From positions 1 to 47,213 of the forward strand of contig PBSM01000058.1 in assembly GCA_002726245.1 (NCBI GenBank): 47,213 nucleotides of DNA. Direction: 5' to 3'. Each line of letters starts with the position of its first letter. Position 1 is the first letter of the stretch. The translations under genes were made by a program, and so were the position numbers. Shown piece by piece: positions 16,432-26,662 of the stretch. This DNA is from Planctomycetaceae bacterium. Its GTDB lineage: Bacteria; Planctomycetota; Planctomycetia; Pirellulales; Pirellulaceae. The notes under the pieces are model-generated. The model was not told where the DNA came from and ran no database searches. It saw only the letters and a list, made by a program, of their open reading frames with translations.

Positions 16432-17202
16432 CTAGGCAACCGCCTTGAGCCACTTTTCCGGAGCCAATTCCTGATGCGGAACGCGGCAGCGATGAAAGCG
16501 GAAGGAAGCCTTCGACCACCAGTCGGTGGGCGCGTTGCCGAAGGCGACGTAGGGGACCAGACGGCTAAGTCGCCGGTAAAGGTCAAGGTTGCGTTGCCGG
16601 TGCTGGAGCGCGAAGGCCGGATCAGTATGATATCGAGCCCAGCCAATCGTTCCCCAAAGGCCTGCTGCTCCGAAATGCTCGTTGAGCAACACGTCTTCCA
16701 TGAAGACTCGCAGACTGCCATCGTAGAAGTTGATCGTGTCATGAAAGGCGATGATGCCGCCGTCGGCAAGATGGTGGGCGAAACCGTTGAAATCTGTTGA
16801 AGCACCCACGTAGGAGTGATCTCCATCGATCCAAAGCAGCCGCAGCGGCTGGCTCCATTCAGGGGCGAGCTCGTGTGACATCATCTGATGGAAATCAACG
16901 AAGTCCTTCACACCGGCGTCGCTCAGGTTCTTATCGATCAACTCGCGGGGTGAATTGTATTCGCCGACGACGAGCGGATCGACTGCAGAGATCCGTGCAT
17001 CTCCGACCAAGTTTGCGGCCTTGGCCAGGATGACCGTCGATTTACCCTGGAAACTGCCGATCTCTAGGATCTCGCCATCGGCGAGCCGACTTCCCCCTAG
17101 CAGTGCCAGGAAGCGAATCTCTCGGTCACTCAGATAGCCGCCGACATTCTTCACGATTTCCGGTGCTGCCGTGACGTACTCAGTAAGTGTTTTGCCCAAC
17201 AT
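16432..17202 (-). CDS. Class I SAM-dependent methyltransferase (Methyltransf_24 type)
   Basis: 256 residues starting MLGKTLTEYV after GGAGG nine bases upstream. The SAM-binding motif I is ILEIGSFQGKSTVILAKAA; then ISAVDPLVVGEYNSPRE, the acidic LLWIDGDHSYVGASTDF and GGIIAFHDTINFYDG, which together are typical of the family that methylates small molecules or sugars (cephalosporin hydroxylase/TylF-like neighbours). The acceptor is unknown. The C-terminal quarter (RYHTDPAFALQHRQRNLDLY) looks like a small helical extension. It stands alone, divergent from the lipoprotein gene at 17467. Confidence 0.85.
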   Translation of the reverse strand: MLGKTLTEYVTAAPEIVKNVGGYLSDREIRFLALLGGSRLADGEILEIGSFQGKSTVILAKAANLVGDARISAVDPLVVGEYNSPRELIDKNLSDAGVKDFVDFHQMMSHELAPEWSQPLRLLWIDGDHSYVGASTDFNGFAHHLADGGIIAFHDTINFYDGSLRVFMEDVLLNEHFGAAGLWGTIGWARYHTDPAFALQHRQRNLDLYRRLSRLVPYVAFGNAPTDWWSKASFRFHRCRVPHQELAPEKWLKAVA

Positions 17203-17466
17203 GCAATAAAACCTCCGACATGCTTTTACTCGTTGAAGAGTTTCGTCGGAAGATCGATTTAGTAGCTTTAGAAAGAGCGTGCCCGAGAGTATTGTATTCT
17301 CGAAATTCGATTCTGTTGGAAACGCACTCGGCGGCGTTCTAGTTTCGGAGTGCTAGCGAATTGCGACGGTCTTGCTAGCACAGACGCCTGCGTTGACGCC
17401 GTCGCTCCGCTTGGTGTAACCTCCCCCGCCCATTTCTTTGCGATCGTCAATCGTTATCTCCACCTC

Positions 17467-18309
17467 ATGACTCTTCGCCGCGCCAGCTTGATCCTCCTTG
17501 CCATGTTCGGTGGTTGTTCGACCTGGTCGGGGTCCACCTTGCCTGATCTGCCGCTGCCGCGTATGCCGCACGATAGTGTTGTGCTCGAAACAGCCTTCGT
17601 CCGCGTTCCTGCTGGCGTCGAGTTGATGCCGATGTGGCGCGAGATTGACGAACAGAATCTACCGGCGGACGTCCGACGAGATCTAGCTGCCAACGGCATG
17701 CGTTCCGGGATCGTCGGCCTGCAACTTCCCAGCCAGATTCGTGAACTGCTCGATGCAGCGAAAGAAGAGACGACGAACACGGAGGCGATCGCATCGGGCA
17801 GTGTTACTGCCATTCAACAACAGCTTCAGAGTCGCGCTGGCGAACGCTCGGTGTTGGTTGTCGTGCCCGAGTTGCCGAACGAGAACGTTGTGCTGTTTAA
17901 CGACGCGGGGCGGGTGAGCGCGAAGACATTCGACAGTGGCCAAGCACTATTCGCGATCAAGACACATCCCTTCGGCGATGGCACCGTCGAGCTCGAGCTG
18001 ACACCCGAAATCAAGCATGGTGACGTTCAGCATCAATGGGTGCCAGGCAACGGCTCGTTCAAGCACGACTTCAGCCGCGCCGCCCTCGTGTTCGAACAAC
18101 TACGTCTCGCGACGGTTGTCTCACCGGGACAAACGCTACTCGTAACATGCACCGCCGAAGCCAAAGGACTTGGTGGGCTGTTCTTTACGAAGGGCTCACA
18201 ACCCGATGCGGAGCGGCTTGTCTTGCTAATCCGGCTCGCTCAAACACAATACGACGACCTGTTCGATTCCGAAGAAACGCCGGAGCCGCTCGCCACGCCG
18301 TTTGAGTAG
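17467..18309 (+). CDS. Putative lipoprotein of unknown function
   Basis: 280 residues from the ATG at 17467. The start is chosen because MTLRRASLILLAMFGGCSTW is a lipoprotein-type signal with a cysteine at residue 17; an ATG at 17350 would bury it behind 39 unlike residues. The mature protein contains FVRVPAGVELMPMWREIDEQ, RSVLVVVPELPNENVVLF and a C-terminal beta-rich part (GTVELELTPEIKHGDVQHQW, SPGQTLLVTCTAEAKGLGGL). This arrangement resembles planctomycete secretin-like or GspD-associated outer membrane proteins, where a VELTPEI-type strand occurs, but I do not assign it. Downstream 18310-18495 shows no gene. Confidence 0.7.
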   Translation: MTLRRASLILLAMFGGCSTWSGSTLPDLPLPRMPHDSVVLETAFVRVPAGVELMPMWREIDEQNLPADVRRDLAANGMRSGIVGLQLPSQIRELLDAAKEETTNTEAIASGSVTAIQQQLQSRAGERSVLVVVPELPNENVVLFNDAGRVSAKTFDSGQALFAIKTHPFGDGTVELELTPEIKHGDVQHQWVPGNGSFKHDFSRAALVFEQLRLATVVSPGQTLLVTCTAEAKGLGGLFFTKGSQPDAERLVLLIRLAQTQYDDLFDSEETPEPLATPFE

Positions 18310-18495
18310 CTGGCGGTATTGGTGATCGCTTGCCCACATCATTCGCTTCCGCCAACGTTGTGTCGTTGGGGTTGTGATTCAGAGCCGCCACAAAACGAGG
18401 CTTGAACGGTCGCGAGTCGCTCGTATACTTGAAGCAACATCCATTCCGCATTCCTCGATGCCCGCGCCGGTTCATCGGGCTCACGGCGCATTCTG

Positions 18496-19599
18496 ATGAG
18501 ACCTTCCAAGTTGCGGCGGCAAATCGCCTGGGAAGCCGCTCGTCTAATGTATGAACGGCGCGAGAGTGAGTACATGCGCGCCAAGATCAAGGCCGCGCGT
18601 CGCTGTTGTAAGGGTTGGGTCAAGCCAGGCGACCTACCTAGCAACGCCGAGATACGCGATGAGATTCAGGCTCTCGCCTGCCTCTACGAAGGCGACCAAC
18701 GGACAAAGAATCTGCGCGAAATGCGGTTCGAAGCACTACATCTGATGAGGCTGCTTCGCCGCTATCGGCCAAGGCTGATCGGTAGCGTCCTGACTGGGCA
18801 CGTTCGTCACGGCTCTGATATCGACATCCATGTTTTCTCTGACTCGCTGGAAGGAATCACCGGAATCTTCGATGCCGAAGGACTCGTCTATGACGTCGAA
18901 CGGAAACGCGTGCGCAAGGATGGCGAAGAACGCATCTTTACACATGTCCATGTGAAGGCTCGTTACCCGTTCGAGCTAACTGTCTATGCCGCTGACAAGG
19001 CGCATTACGTTTTCAAGAGTTCGATCACCGGCAAAGCCATCGAGCGGGCAAGCATTGCCGACCTTGAAACCTTCCTCCAGGTCGAGTATCCCGACATCGA
19101 CCTAGACGAAGCCGTCGATGATGTCGCTGAACAGGTTGACCCTTTTCAAGTCTTCGAATCGCTGCTGTTGCCGCTCGATAATGTCAAGCAGAGTCGCAAG
19201 TATCATCCCGAAGGCGACGCTCTGTACCATAGCCTGCAAGTCTTCGATCTTGCTTGTGACGAGTTGCCATATGACGAAGAGTTTCTGTTGGCAGCCTTAC
19301 TGCACGATGTGGGCAAGGCAATCGACCCGGACAACCATGTCGCCACCGGTTTGGAGGCCCTGGCCGGCTTCATCACGCAGCGAACGCACTGGTTGATCGA
19401 GCACCATCTGCAAGGTCACAGTATCCTTGATCGATCGATTGGAATGCGAGCCAAGAAACGGCTCAAAGAACACGAGGACTACGAGACTCTGCTTCTCCTA
19501 TCCCGTTGCGATCGAGGTGGTCGCCAAGTTGGTGTGCAAACGCCCGAAGTCGACGAAGCCCTCGACTACATACGGAACCTCAGCGTTTCCTTCGGCTAG
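18496..19599 (+). CDS. Nucleotidyltransferase-HD domain fusion protein
   Basis: 367 residues. An N-terminal helical, basic segment (RPSKLRRQIAWEAARLMYER) is followed by a polymerase-beta-like nucleotidyltransferase core with GSVLTGHVRHGSDIDIHVFS around residues 96-115 (GS plus the DxD metal pair). The HD phosphohydrolase domain starts near residue 240: ALYHSLQVFDLACDE, LLAALLHDVGKAIDPDNHVA and IEHHLQGHS. The order NTase-HD recalls CCA-adding enzymes with an HD tail and GlnD, but the central tRNA-binding and GlnD ACT parts are absent. It could add or remove a nucleotide on RNA, protein or a small molecule. The HD residues (H, HD, D) look intact. Confidence 0.82.
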   Translation: MRPSKLRRQIAWEAARLMYERRESEYMRAKIKAARRCCKGWVKPGDLPSNAEIRDEIQALACLYEGDQRTKNLREMRFEALHLMRLLRRYRPRLIGSVLTGHVRHGSDIDIHVFSDSLEGITGIFDAEGLVYDVERKRVRKDGEERIFTHVHVKARYPFELTVYAADKAHYVFKSSITGKAIERASIADLETFLQVEYPDIDLDEAVDDVAEQVDPFQVFESLLLPLDNVKQSRKYHPEGDALYHSLQVFDLACDELPYDEEFLLAALLHDVGKAIDPDNHVATGLEALAGFITQRTHWLIEHHLQGHSILDRSIGMRAKKRLKEHEDYETLLLLSRCDRGGRQVGVQTPEVDEALDYIRNLSVSFG

Positions 19600-19600
19600 C

Positions 19601-19675
19601 AGGTCCCGATCGCCGAGCGGGACCTCGCGCGAGCTTGTGGGTGGCGGAGGTCCCTTCCGGCGGAAGGGACCTACT
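19601..19675. repeat. Two GGTCCC/GGGACC palindromes
   Basis: Two adjacent hairpins fill the gap between the NTase-HD stop and the DUF1501 stop: 19601-19625 (AGGTCCCG ... CGGGACCT) and 19648-19672 (AGGTCCCTTCC ... GGAAGGGACCT). They belong to the family seen at 15314-15394. Placed between convergent genes, they could act as a bidirectional terminator although no T-run follows. Confidence 0.8.
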
Positions 19676-19680
19676 GGGCA

Positions 19681-21152
<1,472 letters not shown>

Positions 21153-21156
<4 letters not shown>

Positions 21157-21418
21157 ACTCGGTCCTCCCAATAGCTTCTCTCATCTAGTCGCCTATATGC
21201 TTCCTTGAACGCCTTGTCGGATGAGATCCAACTCGTGCGGCCTCCTCATGGTCTTTAACACGATTGGCAATCTCATCGCGCCAAGCCGCGGCGACATCTT
21301 CATTGGCGTGTCCCTCAACGCTCACGATCAGCTTCTCGGCGATCTCGATTCGATCGGCACTTGGCAGCGCTAGAAGCTTCGCCGTTAGTTGGTCTATGCT
21401 GTGCGGCATCTTATTCAA
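21153..21418 (-). pseudogene. Small antitoxin-like (Unstab_antitox family) gene, frameshifted near its end
   Basis: From TTG at 21416-21418, overlapping the DUF1553 stop as TTGA, or ATG at 21407-21409, the frame reads MPHSIDQLTAKLLALPSADR, then IEIAEKLIVSVEGHANEDVA and AAWRDEIANRVKDHEE. This is the layout of the addiction-module protein family (Unstab_antitox). The frame then gives a meaningless tail and stops at 21185. In the third frame from about 21225 one reads SSDKAFKEAYRRLDE, the expected C-terminal helix of this family, ending with a TGA at 21153-21155 that overlaps the DUF1501 ATG. A small indel around 21220-21240 therefore seems to have broken the gene. No ParE/RelE toxin gene is adjacent. 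The 77-residue product may still be made. Confidence 0.6.
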
Positions 21419-23925
21419 TCCAAGTACATGAATTCGTTCAGGTTTAACAGAGTCACGCAGAACTGCTTCAACGCAATTCCTGGCTCCAGTTTGTGTTTAT
21501 CGCGGAGTTTCGCGATGAGTGTCGTGCCGCGTTTGATCTCCTGCTCAGTTGGCTTTCGTTGTAGGGTACGCGACAGGCCAAGCGCGACTTGAGCAGCGAT
21601 GTCATCTCCCGCGGTCTCACGCAAGTAACGAGCCAAGATCAACGCTTGCTCGTTCGCAAACGCGCTGTTCATCATTCCAAGGGCTTGCGTTGGCTGAGTC
21701 GTCACAAAACGCACGGGGCAACTTGCATCGGTATCAGCTCCATCGAAGTTAGCCATCATCGGCACAACCAACGATCGTTTCAGGTGGATATAGATCGAGC
21801 GACGTGCAGCGTCTTCGGGTGACGACTGGCCCCAACCGGCCCCCGGACGCGATTGCCCAGCCAGCACCTCCGGCGCGATTGTGACGTAGATGCTCGGACC
21901 GTACATCTTCTCGCGATTCAAGGTTCCATTGACGGCCAGGACCGAATCACGAAGCTCTTCCGCCGACAAGCGGCGCATATCGAATCGCCACAGCAAATCG
22001 TTGATCGGATCCTTCGCGAGAGCCTGCTCGTTGGCTTCGGACGACATTTGATAGGTGTTCGATGTCATGATGAGTTTATGCAGCCGCTTCATGCGCCAGC
22101 CCCCATCGACGAACTGTGCCGCAAGCCAATCGAGTAGCTCGGGATGCGTCGGTGGGATGCCTTTGAAACCGAAGTCACTCGTCGAGCGAACGATCCCACG
22201 GCCGAAGTGGTAATGCCAGATCCGATTAACCATCACCCGAGCTGTCAACGGGTTGTCTTTGCTGGCCAGCCAATTGGCGAGTGCCGTGCGGCGGCCTGTC
22301 GATGCGACGCCTTCCTTGGGCGGGGCGATCTTCGCCTCGGGAGGCGATAGGACCGAGAGAAACCCAGGCTGTACTTCGTCGCCAGGGACATGCGCATTGC
22401 CGCGAACGAGCACGTGGGTCGGAGGACAGTCGCGACCATGCTCTTTCACGCAGAGCGCTTCCTCCAGTCCGGGTGGCCGGAACTTGCGCAGCTCATTTCG
22501 CCGCTCGGTCAACGCGACAAACCGATCGAATTCTTCCTGAGTCAGCAGACCGCCGATCCGTTTCTTCGCGAGATCAACTCGGCGGACTTCATTCTTCCAC
22601 TCGTCGTTCTCGACTCCTTTCAGATCCTGCTTGACCTTTCGCTCTAACTTGCCAAGCTCGCGTTTGTTCTCGTCGGTCGATTGCTTATGTTTCTCGACGG
22701 TCTCTCGGTGTCGTTGCGTCTCTTCTTCACTCGAGATCGAAGTTACAGAAGCGGCGAGGACCGTGTCGTGACCACGCACTCCGAATCGTCGGATGTTGCG
22801 AAAAAAAGCTGCCATCCGGTAGTAATCCTTCTGCGGAATTGGATCGAGTTTGTGCTCGTGGCAGCGGGCACAGCCAACTCGCATGCCGAGGAACACCTCA
22901 CCGGTTGTGCGTACCAAGTCGTCGATGTCCTCGAAAAGTTCTTGCACAGGATCAACCGGCTCGTCTTGCCAAATGCCAAGCCGGTAGTACCCGGTGGCAA
23001 TGATAGTCTCGGGCGTAACTTCAGGCAGTTCATCGCCTGCAATCTGCTCGGTGAGGAAACGATCGTAAGGTTTGTCTTCGTTGAACGATAGGATCACGTA
23101 GTCACGATATCGCCACACGTGCGGCTTTGGACCGTCGCGTTCGTAGCTGTTCGTTTCAGCATAGCGAACCAAGTCGAGCCAATGCCGCGCCCAGCGTTCG
23201 CCGTAGTGCGGCGATTCGAGCAGGCGATCAACCACTTTCTCGAAAGCGTCCGGTGACTTGTCGGCGACGAACGCTTCCACCTCTTCCGGCGACGGTGGCA
23301 GACCGGTTAAATCGTAGTAGGCTCGTCGAAGCAGTGCCGTCTTCGAAACCGGACGCGCGGGTCGCAACCCCGCGTCCTCAAGCTTGCGAAGCACGAAACC
23401 GTCAATGGGATTACGAACCCACTCGCTCCGCGTGACGGATGGAGGATTCGACGCCTTGACTGGTTGGAACGACCAGAAGCGTTTCGTTTCCTCGTTGACG
23501 GCTGGGGAACCATCTTCGTCCGCGTGATCACCTCCAGCAATCTCACTCATCGGCAATCCAAGACGGACCCACTTGGCCAACGTGTCGATCTCGGTTTGTG
23601 GGAGTTTCCCCGTGGGCGGCATCTCATACTCTTCGTAGTTCACTGCCGAGAGCAGCAAGCTCTCCGCGGGCTTGCTCAATGAAGCCGCCGGCCCGGTTTC
23701 GCCGCCCTTCAAGATCGATTCTCGGCTCGTTAGTCGCAACGCGCCTTTTGCGGTCTTGTTGGGACCGTGACACTTGAAGCAATGCTTCTCAAGCAACGGT
23801 TTGACTTCGTCGTCAAAGAACTTGACGGCAGCTGCGTCCGGCTCCGCCTCGGTAGTTTGCGACGGAGAGCTTGTCGCGGCAAGCAGCAGAACAACAAATG
23901 GTAGAAACGAACGGGCTCGTTGCAT
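21415..23925 (-). CDS. DUF1549/DUF1553 protein with PSCyt1 cytochrome-like domain
   Basis: Large planctomycete secreted protein, 836 residues from the ATG at 23923-23925. This start was chosen because MQRARSFLPFVVLLLAATSS is a signal peptide; in-frame ATGs as far as 24369 would add 148 basic residues of no visible family. Order: PSCyt1 domain (FFDDEVKPLLEKHCFKCHGP, with the CxxCH haem-type motif, and the EMPPTGKLPQTEIDTLAKWV block), DUF1549 (WARHWLDLVRYAETNSYERD, GCARCHEHKLDPIPQKDYY), a charged coiled segment and DUF1553 (LANWLASKDNPLTARVMVNR, IWHYHFGRGIV, RRLSAEELRDSVLAVNG). The operon continues with the small antitoxin-like gene and DUF1501. The family is often linked to polysaccharide or nutrient breakdown loci, but its reaction is not established. 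Confidence 0.93.
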   Translation of the reverse strand: MQRARSFLPFVVLLLAATSSPSQTTEAEPDAAAVKFFDDEVKPLLEKHCFKCHGPNKTAKGALRLTSRESILKGGETGPAASLSKPAESLLLSAVNYEEYEMPPTGKLPQTEIDTLAKWVRLGLPMSEIAGGDHADEDGSPAVNEETKRFWSFQPVKASNPPSVTRSEWVRNPIDGFVLRKLEDAGLRPARPVSKTALLRRAYYDLTGLPPSPEEVEAFVADKSPDAFEKVVDRLLESPHYGERWARHWLDLVRYAETNSYERDGPKPHVWRYRDYVILSFNEDKPYDRFLTEQIAGDELPEVTPETIIATGYYRLGIWQDEPVDPVQELFEDIDDLVRTTGEVFLGMRVGCARCHEHKLDPIPQKDYYRMAAFFRNIRRFGVRGHDTVLAASVTSISSEEETQRHRETVEKHKQSTDENKRELGKLERKVKQDLKGVENDEWKNEVRRVDLAKKRIGGLLTQEEFDRFVALTERRNELRKFRPPGLEEALCVKEHGRDCPPTHVLVRGNAHVPGDEVQPGFLSVLSPPEAKIAPPKEGVASTGRRTALANWLASKDNPLTARVMVNRIWHYHFGRGIVRSTSDFGFKGIPPTHPELLDWLAAQFVDGGWRMKRLHKLIMTSNTYQMSSEANEQALAKDPINDLLWRFDMRRLSAEELRDSVLAVNGTLNREKMYGPSIYVTIAPEVLAGQSRPGAGWGQSSPEDAARRSIYIHLKRSLVVPMMANFDGADTDASCPVRFVTTQPTQALGMMNSAFANEQALILARYLRETAGDDIAAQVALGLSRTLQRKPTEQEIKRGTTLIAKLRDKHKLEPGIALKQFCVTLLNLNEFMYLD

Positions 23926-24165
23926 CAATGACTCCACGAATCGTGAGCGGTGTACATGGGATTGGCCGGAATACCTAGAAGACCCTATTCTATTTGAAAT
24001 CTGACGGATTTGAAATCGCAGACTAACGGAACGCCGAGCGTCCGCGGCCGTTGCGACGAGCTTGACTTTCATCCTCCCACCCACGGACAATGAGAACGGA
24101 CGAGCGAGGGTCACGCTCTGACGTGAATGGCGCTTCAAACCCGTGACGCTCCAAGGAACAGAGCC

Positions 24166-25329
24166 ATGCAACTCTCTTGTGTTCATTGCGGGAACACGTT
24201 CACGATTTCCGCGGATCAACTCGGCGGCCGCGGCCGATGTCCGCATTGCCACGGCGTGATCGCCCTGCCGGAGGCCGATGATGCTTCGGCTCCGAGTGAC
24301 GTGCAGCCGCGGCAGGCGACTCATTGGTGGGAAAACTCCATCTCCGGGTTGGCTTCGCTGGTGATCCATCTGATCCTGATCTTAGTCTTCGCCTTGATCC
24401 GGTTCGGCGGTGCGGCCGGCGAGGGATTCGCCGAAGATGTCTTGATCGGCGAGTTGCCTTCGGAACAACTTGGAGAAGCTCAGGACGAAGAGCTTTCCTC
24501 CGAAGAGGCTCCGTCAACGGAATCGCCGATGGACGAGTTGATCGAAGTCATGGAAGTGGAGCGGCCGATCGCACCGACGACTGACAGCTTCTCCGAAGAC
24601 TCGTTGGCCGTCGTGTCGCCTTCGATGAGCGGTGGAGATGCGGGTTCGTTCGATCTGGGGACGGTTAGTGTTGGCGGTGGTTCGATGGCCGGTGGCGGTT
24701 GGGACGGCTATCTGCAAAACCTCCGCCGTAACGGTTTGGACATTGTTATCACATTCGATAGCACAAGCAGCATGGACGGCGAGCTCCGTGAAGTGAAGGA
24801 TCAGATCAAACGCATCGGTAACGCGTTAACGACGCTGGTACCGAAAGCGAGAATCGGACTCTGCACTTACCGCGATGAAGGCGACACCTATGTTGTGAAA
24901 GGGCTGCCGCTAACCAACGACATCCAAGCGATTGACAGTTACTTGTCCGAAGTGTCGGCCGGAGGCGGCGGCAATACACCTGAGGCCGTTCACGAAGGTT
25001 TGCGGTGGGCCGTGAGCAACAATCCGTTCCGCACGAATGCTCGGAAGGTGTTGTTGCTGTTCGGCGATGCTCCGCCCCATCAGCAGCAACTCACCACCTG
25101 CTTGAACATTGCTTCGGATTTCCAGCAGCAGCACGGCGGCATCGTTAGCACGGTAACCTGCCGGGCCGGCAGTCGGCTGGACGAGTTCTATGACATTGCC
25201 AGGATGGGCGGCGGTGAAGCATTTTTGACGAGCGACGAACGTCAGATCATGGAGCAACTGCTCGTACTTGTGTTCGGCAGCAAGCACCGGGCTCGCGTCC
25301 TGGAAGCATTTGAGCTGATGGAGCGGTAG
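24166..25329 (+). CDS. Zinc-ribbon, membrane-anchored von Willebrand factor A protein
   Basis: 387 residues from the ATG at 24166 (AAGGA ten bases upstream); an ATG at 24127 adds 13 residues before the ribbon and is less likely. It starts with a zinc ribbon (MQLSCVHCGNTF...GRCPHCHGVI) of the same design as those at 12303-14568, then one membrane segment (LVIHLILILVFALIRFG), an acidic low-complexity linker (EQLGEAQDEELSSEEAP) and a glycine-rich hinge. The vWA domain begins DIVITFDSTSSMDGELREV, with a MIDAS-type DxTxS, and continues VPKARIGLCTYRDEGD, GGNTPEAVHEGLRWAV and VLLLFGDAPPHQQQ. The vWA fold binds protein partners through a metal; the partner is unknown. It is convergent with the STAS gene. 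Confidence 0.85.
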   Translation: MQLSCVHCGNTFTISADQLGGRGRCPHCHGVIALPEADDASAPSDVQPRQATHWWENSISGLASLVIHLILILVFALIRFGGAAGEGFAEDVLIGELPSEQLGEAQDEELSSEEAPSTESPMDELIEVMEVERPIAPTTDSFSEDSLAVVSPSMSGGDAGSFDLGTVSVGGGSMAGGGWDGYLQNLRRNGLDIVITFDSTSSMDGELREVKDQIKRIGNALTTLVPKARIGLCTYRDEGDTYVVKGLPLTNDIQAIDSYLSEVSAGGGGNTPEAVHEGLRWAVSNNPFRTNARKVLLLFGDAPPHQQQLTTCLNIASDFQQQHGGIVSTVTCRAGSRLDEFYDIARMGGGEAFLTSDERQIMEQLLVLVFGSKHRARVLEAFELMER

Positions 25330-25353
25330 CGTCGGCGTCGCGATTCCGGTCGC

Positions 25354-25701
25354 CTAAAACGCGGCCAGTGCATCGCTGATCGTGTCGTATATCAGGAAGA
25401 CAGTGCCGTCTAGATTCAGCATGCGATAGACCTTGCGAATCGGCTCGGTCATTCCGCACTGCTTCATTTGCCCGCCGTTCTTCGTGATACGTTTCTTGGC
25501 GCGCAACAGCCCATTAATCACCGAAGTTGAACAGTGCTCGACTTGACTGAAATCGATGATCGCCTGTTTTGGACGATCGAGGTTCAACAGTTCCGTCTGC
25601 CAAGCCATAACGAGTGCAATGTCGAACAGCATCGGATCCGCAAGTTCGACGATCAAGACGTCCTCATCGCGCTTGACCTGGAAATGCTCGTAGTCAGACA
25701 T
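25354..25701 (-). CDS. STAS domain protein (anti-sigma factor antagonist type)
   Basis: 115 residues from the ATG at 25699-25701; a longer in-frame ATG (25791) would add 30 residues with no family match. Single STAS domain: MSDYEHFQVKRDEDVLIVEL, then KQAIIDFSQVEHCSTSVING, GLLRAKKRITKNGGQMKQCG, and EPIRKVYRMLNLDGTVFLIY. The CSTSVINGL segment sits where a serine is phosphorylated by an anti-sigma kinase in SpoIIAA-like proteins; a serine is available there. No kinase or sigma factor gene is adjacent, so the partner is elsewhere. Planctomycetes have many such stand-alone STAS proteins. Confidence 0.88.
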   Translation of the reverse strand: MSDYEHFQVKRDEDVLIVELADPMLFDIALVMAWQTELLNLDRPKQAIIDFSQVEHCSTSVINGLLRAKKRITKNGGQMKQCGMTEPIRKVYRMLNLDGTVFLIYDTISDALAAF

Positions 25702-25802
25702 CTTCGGTTCCGCCCTCACCTCGATAGCCGCAGTCGCGTATCGAACGACCGCTATCAGTGTAAGAGGATACCGCAACTGTGCAAGCAACAATTCGCGTCA
25801 AT

Positions 25803-26642
25803 TCATTCAGCGGTTGCGCCTTCTTCGGCTTCCCACGGGTTCGACCAATCGCCCCAATGCTCCAGGTAGACTTCGTACGCCGCAACTTCGTCCACACGAT
25901 CGACGATCCATGCGTGAGTCGCCGCGATCAACTCCTGCTCGCGATCGAGGGAAATCTGCCCAAGGATTACGGATACCCGCAAGAACACGAAGTAAGTATC
26001 TAGAACGTCGCACCGGCAGTAATCATTGATCTCCGCCAGTTTCCCTTCGTCGAACATGTCCTGAACCATGTGCCCTTGCACCGCCATCTTGCCGGGTTTT
26101 CCAAGCATCGTCGCGGCGAGATTCAGGCCGCCATTCAGCCGGCTCGCTCCGAAGTTCGTCAGCAATTCATAGAGGTCAAAGTGCGACTCCGGGTTGTAGC
26201 GGTAACGTGGCTGCGAATAGCTCTTGCCATGAACATCGAACCACGCGGGCACGCTTAAGCCATACCTGAACGCCGCCAGCTCCATCAGCGGAACATCGAA
26301 CGTCCGGCCGTTGAAGGATACGAGAGTCGGCTTACGATAGGCTTCCCAACCAGTCCAGAAGTGCTTAGTGATCACGTGTGGCCGAAATCTGGGATCGTCA
26401 AGCGCGACGATATCGATCAGTTCGAGAGTGTCCGCGACTTTGGCGACGACAACGGAGACCGGATACTGGAACGAATAGGGAATGAAGTCCGTTCCGCGCT
26501 CTTCGATGAGCTGATCCCGGTATTTGCGAACCGCGTCATGCGACGAAAGGTTCTCGCCTGGATAGCGAATCTGCGAGACGAGATCTCCGTCAGCGACGCT
26601 TTCGATGTCGAAGACAAGATATCGAACGTTTTGGCTGGTCAT
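25803..26642 (-). CDS. Predicted 3'-5' exonuclease related to PolB proofreading domain
   Basis: 279 residues from the ATG at 26640-26642; an ATG at 26672 would add ten residues and overlap the hydratase stop by ten bases. DEDDy-type RNase-H-fold exonuclease: first acidic pair in YLVFDIESVADGDL, the middle aspartate in LVSFNGRTFDVPLMEL, then HFDLYELLTNFGA, and the last tyrosine/aspartate in INDYCRCDVLDTYFVFLR. It matches the stand-alone family annotated as predicted 3'-5' exonuclease (PolB), which lacks the polymerase part. It may act in DNA repair or RNA turnover. It follows the enoyl-CoA hydratase gene directly on the same strand, 20 bases apart. Confidence 0.88.
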   Translation of the reverse strand: MTSQNVRYLVFDIESVADGDLVSQIRYPGENLSSHDAVRKYRDQLIEERGTDFIPYSFQYPVSVVVAKVADTLELIDIVALDDPRFRPHVITKHFWTGWEAYRKPTLVSFNGRTFDVPLMELAAFRYGLSVPAWFDVHGKSYSQPRYRYNPESHFDLYELLTNFGASRLNGGLNLAATMLGKPGKMAVQGHMVQDMFDEGKLAEINDYCRCDVLDTYFVFLRVSVILGQISLDREQELIAATHAWIVDRVDEVAAYEVYLEHWGDWSNPWEAEEGATAE

Positions 26643-26662
26643 TGTGCTGCATCGCCCGGTCT

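Noticed and set aside
21185..21418. A complete toxin-antitoxin pair in the DUF1553 operon
   Set aside because: Only an antitoxin-like gene is present; the neighbours are DUF1553 and DUF1501 with no RelE/ParE-type toxin frame.
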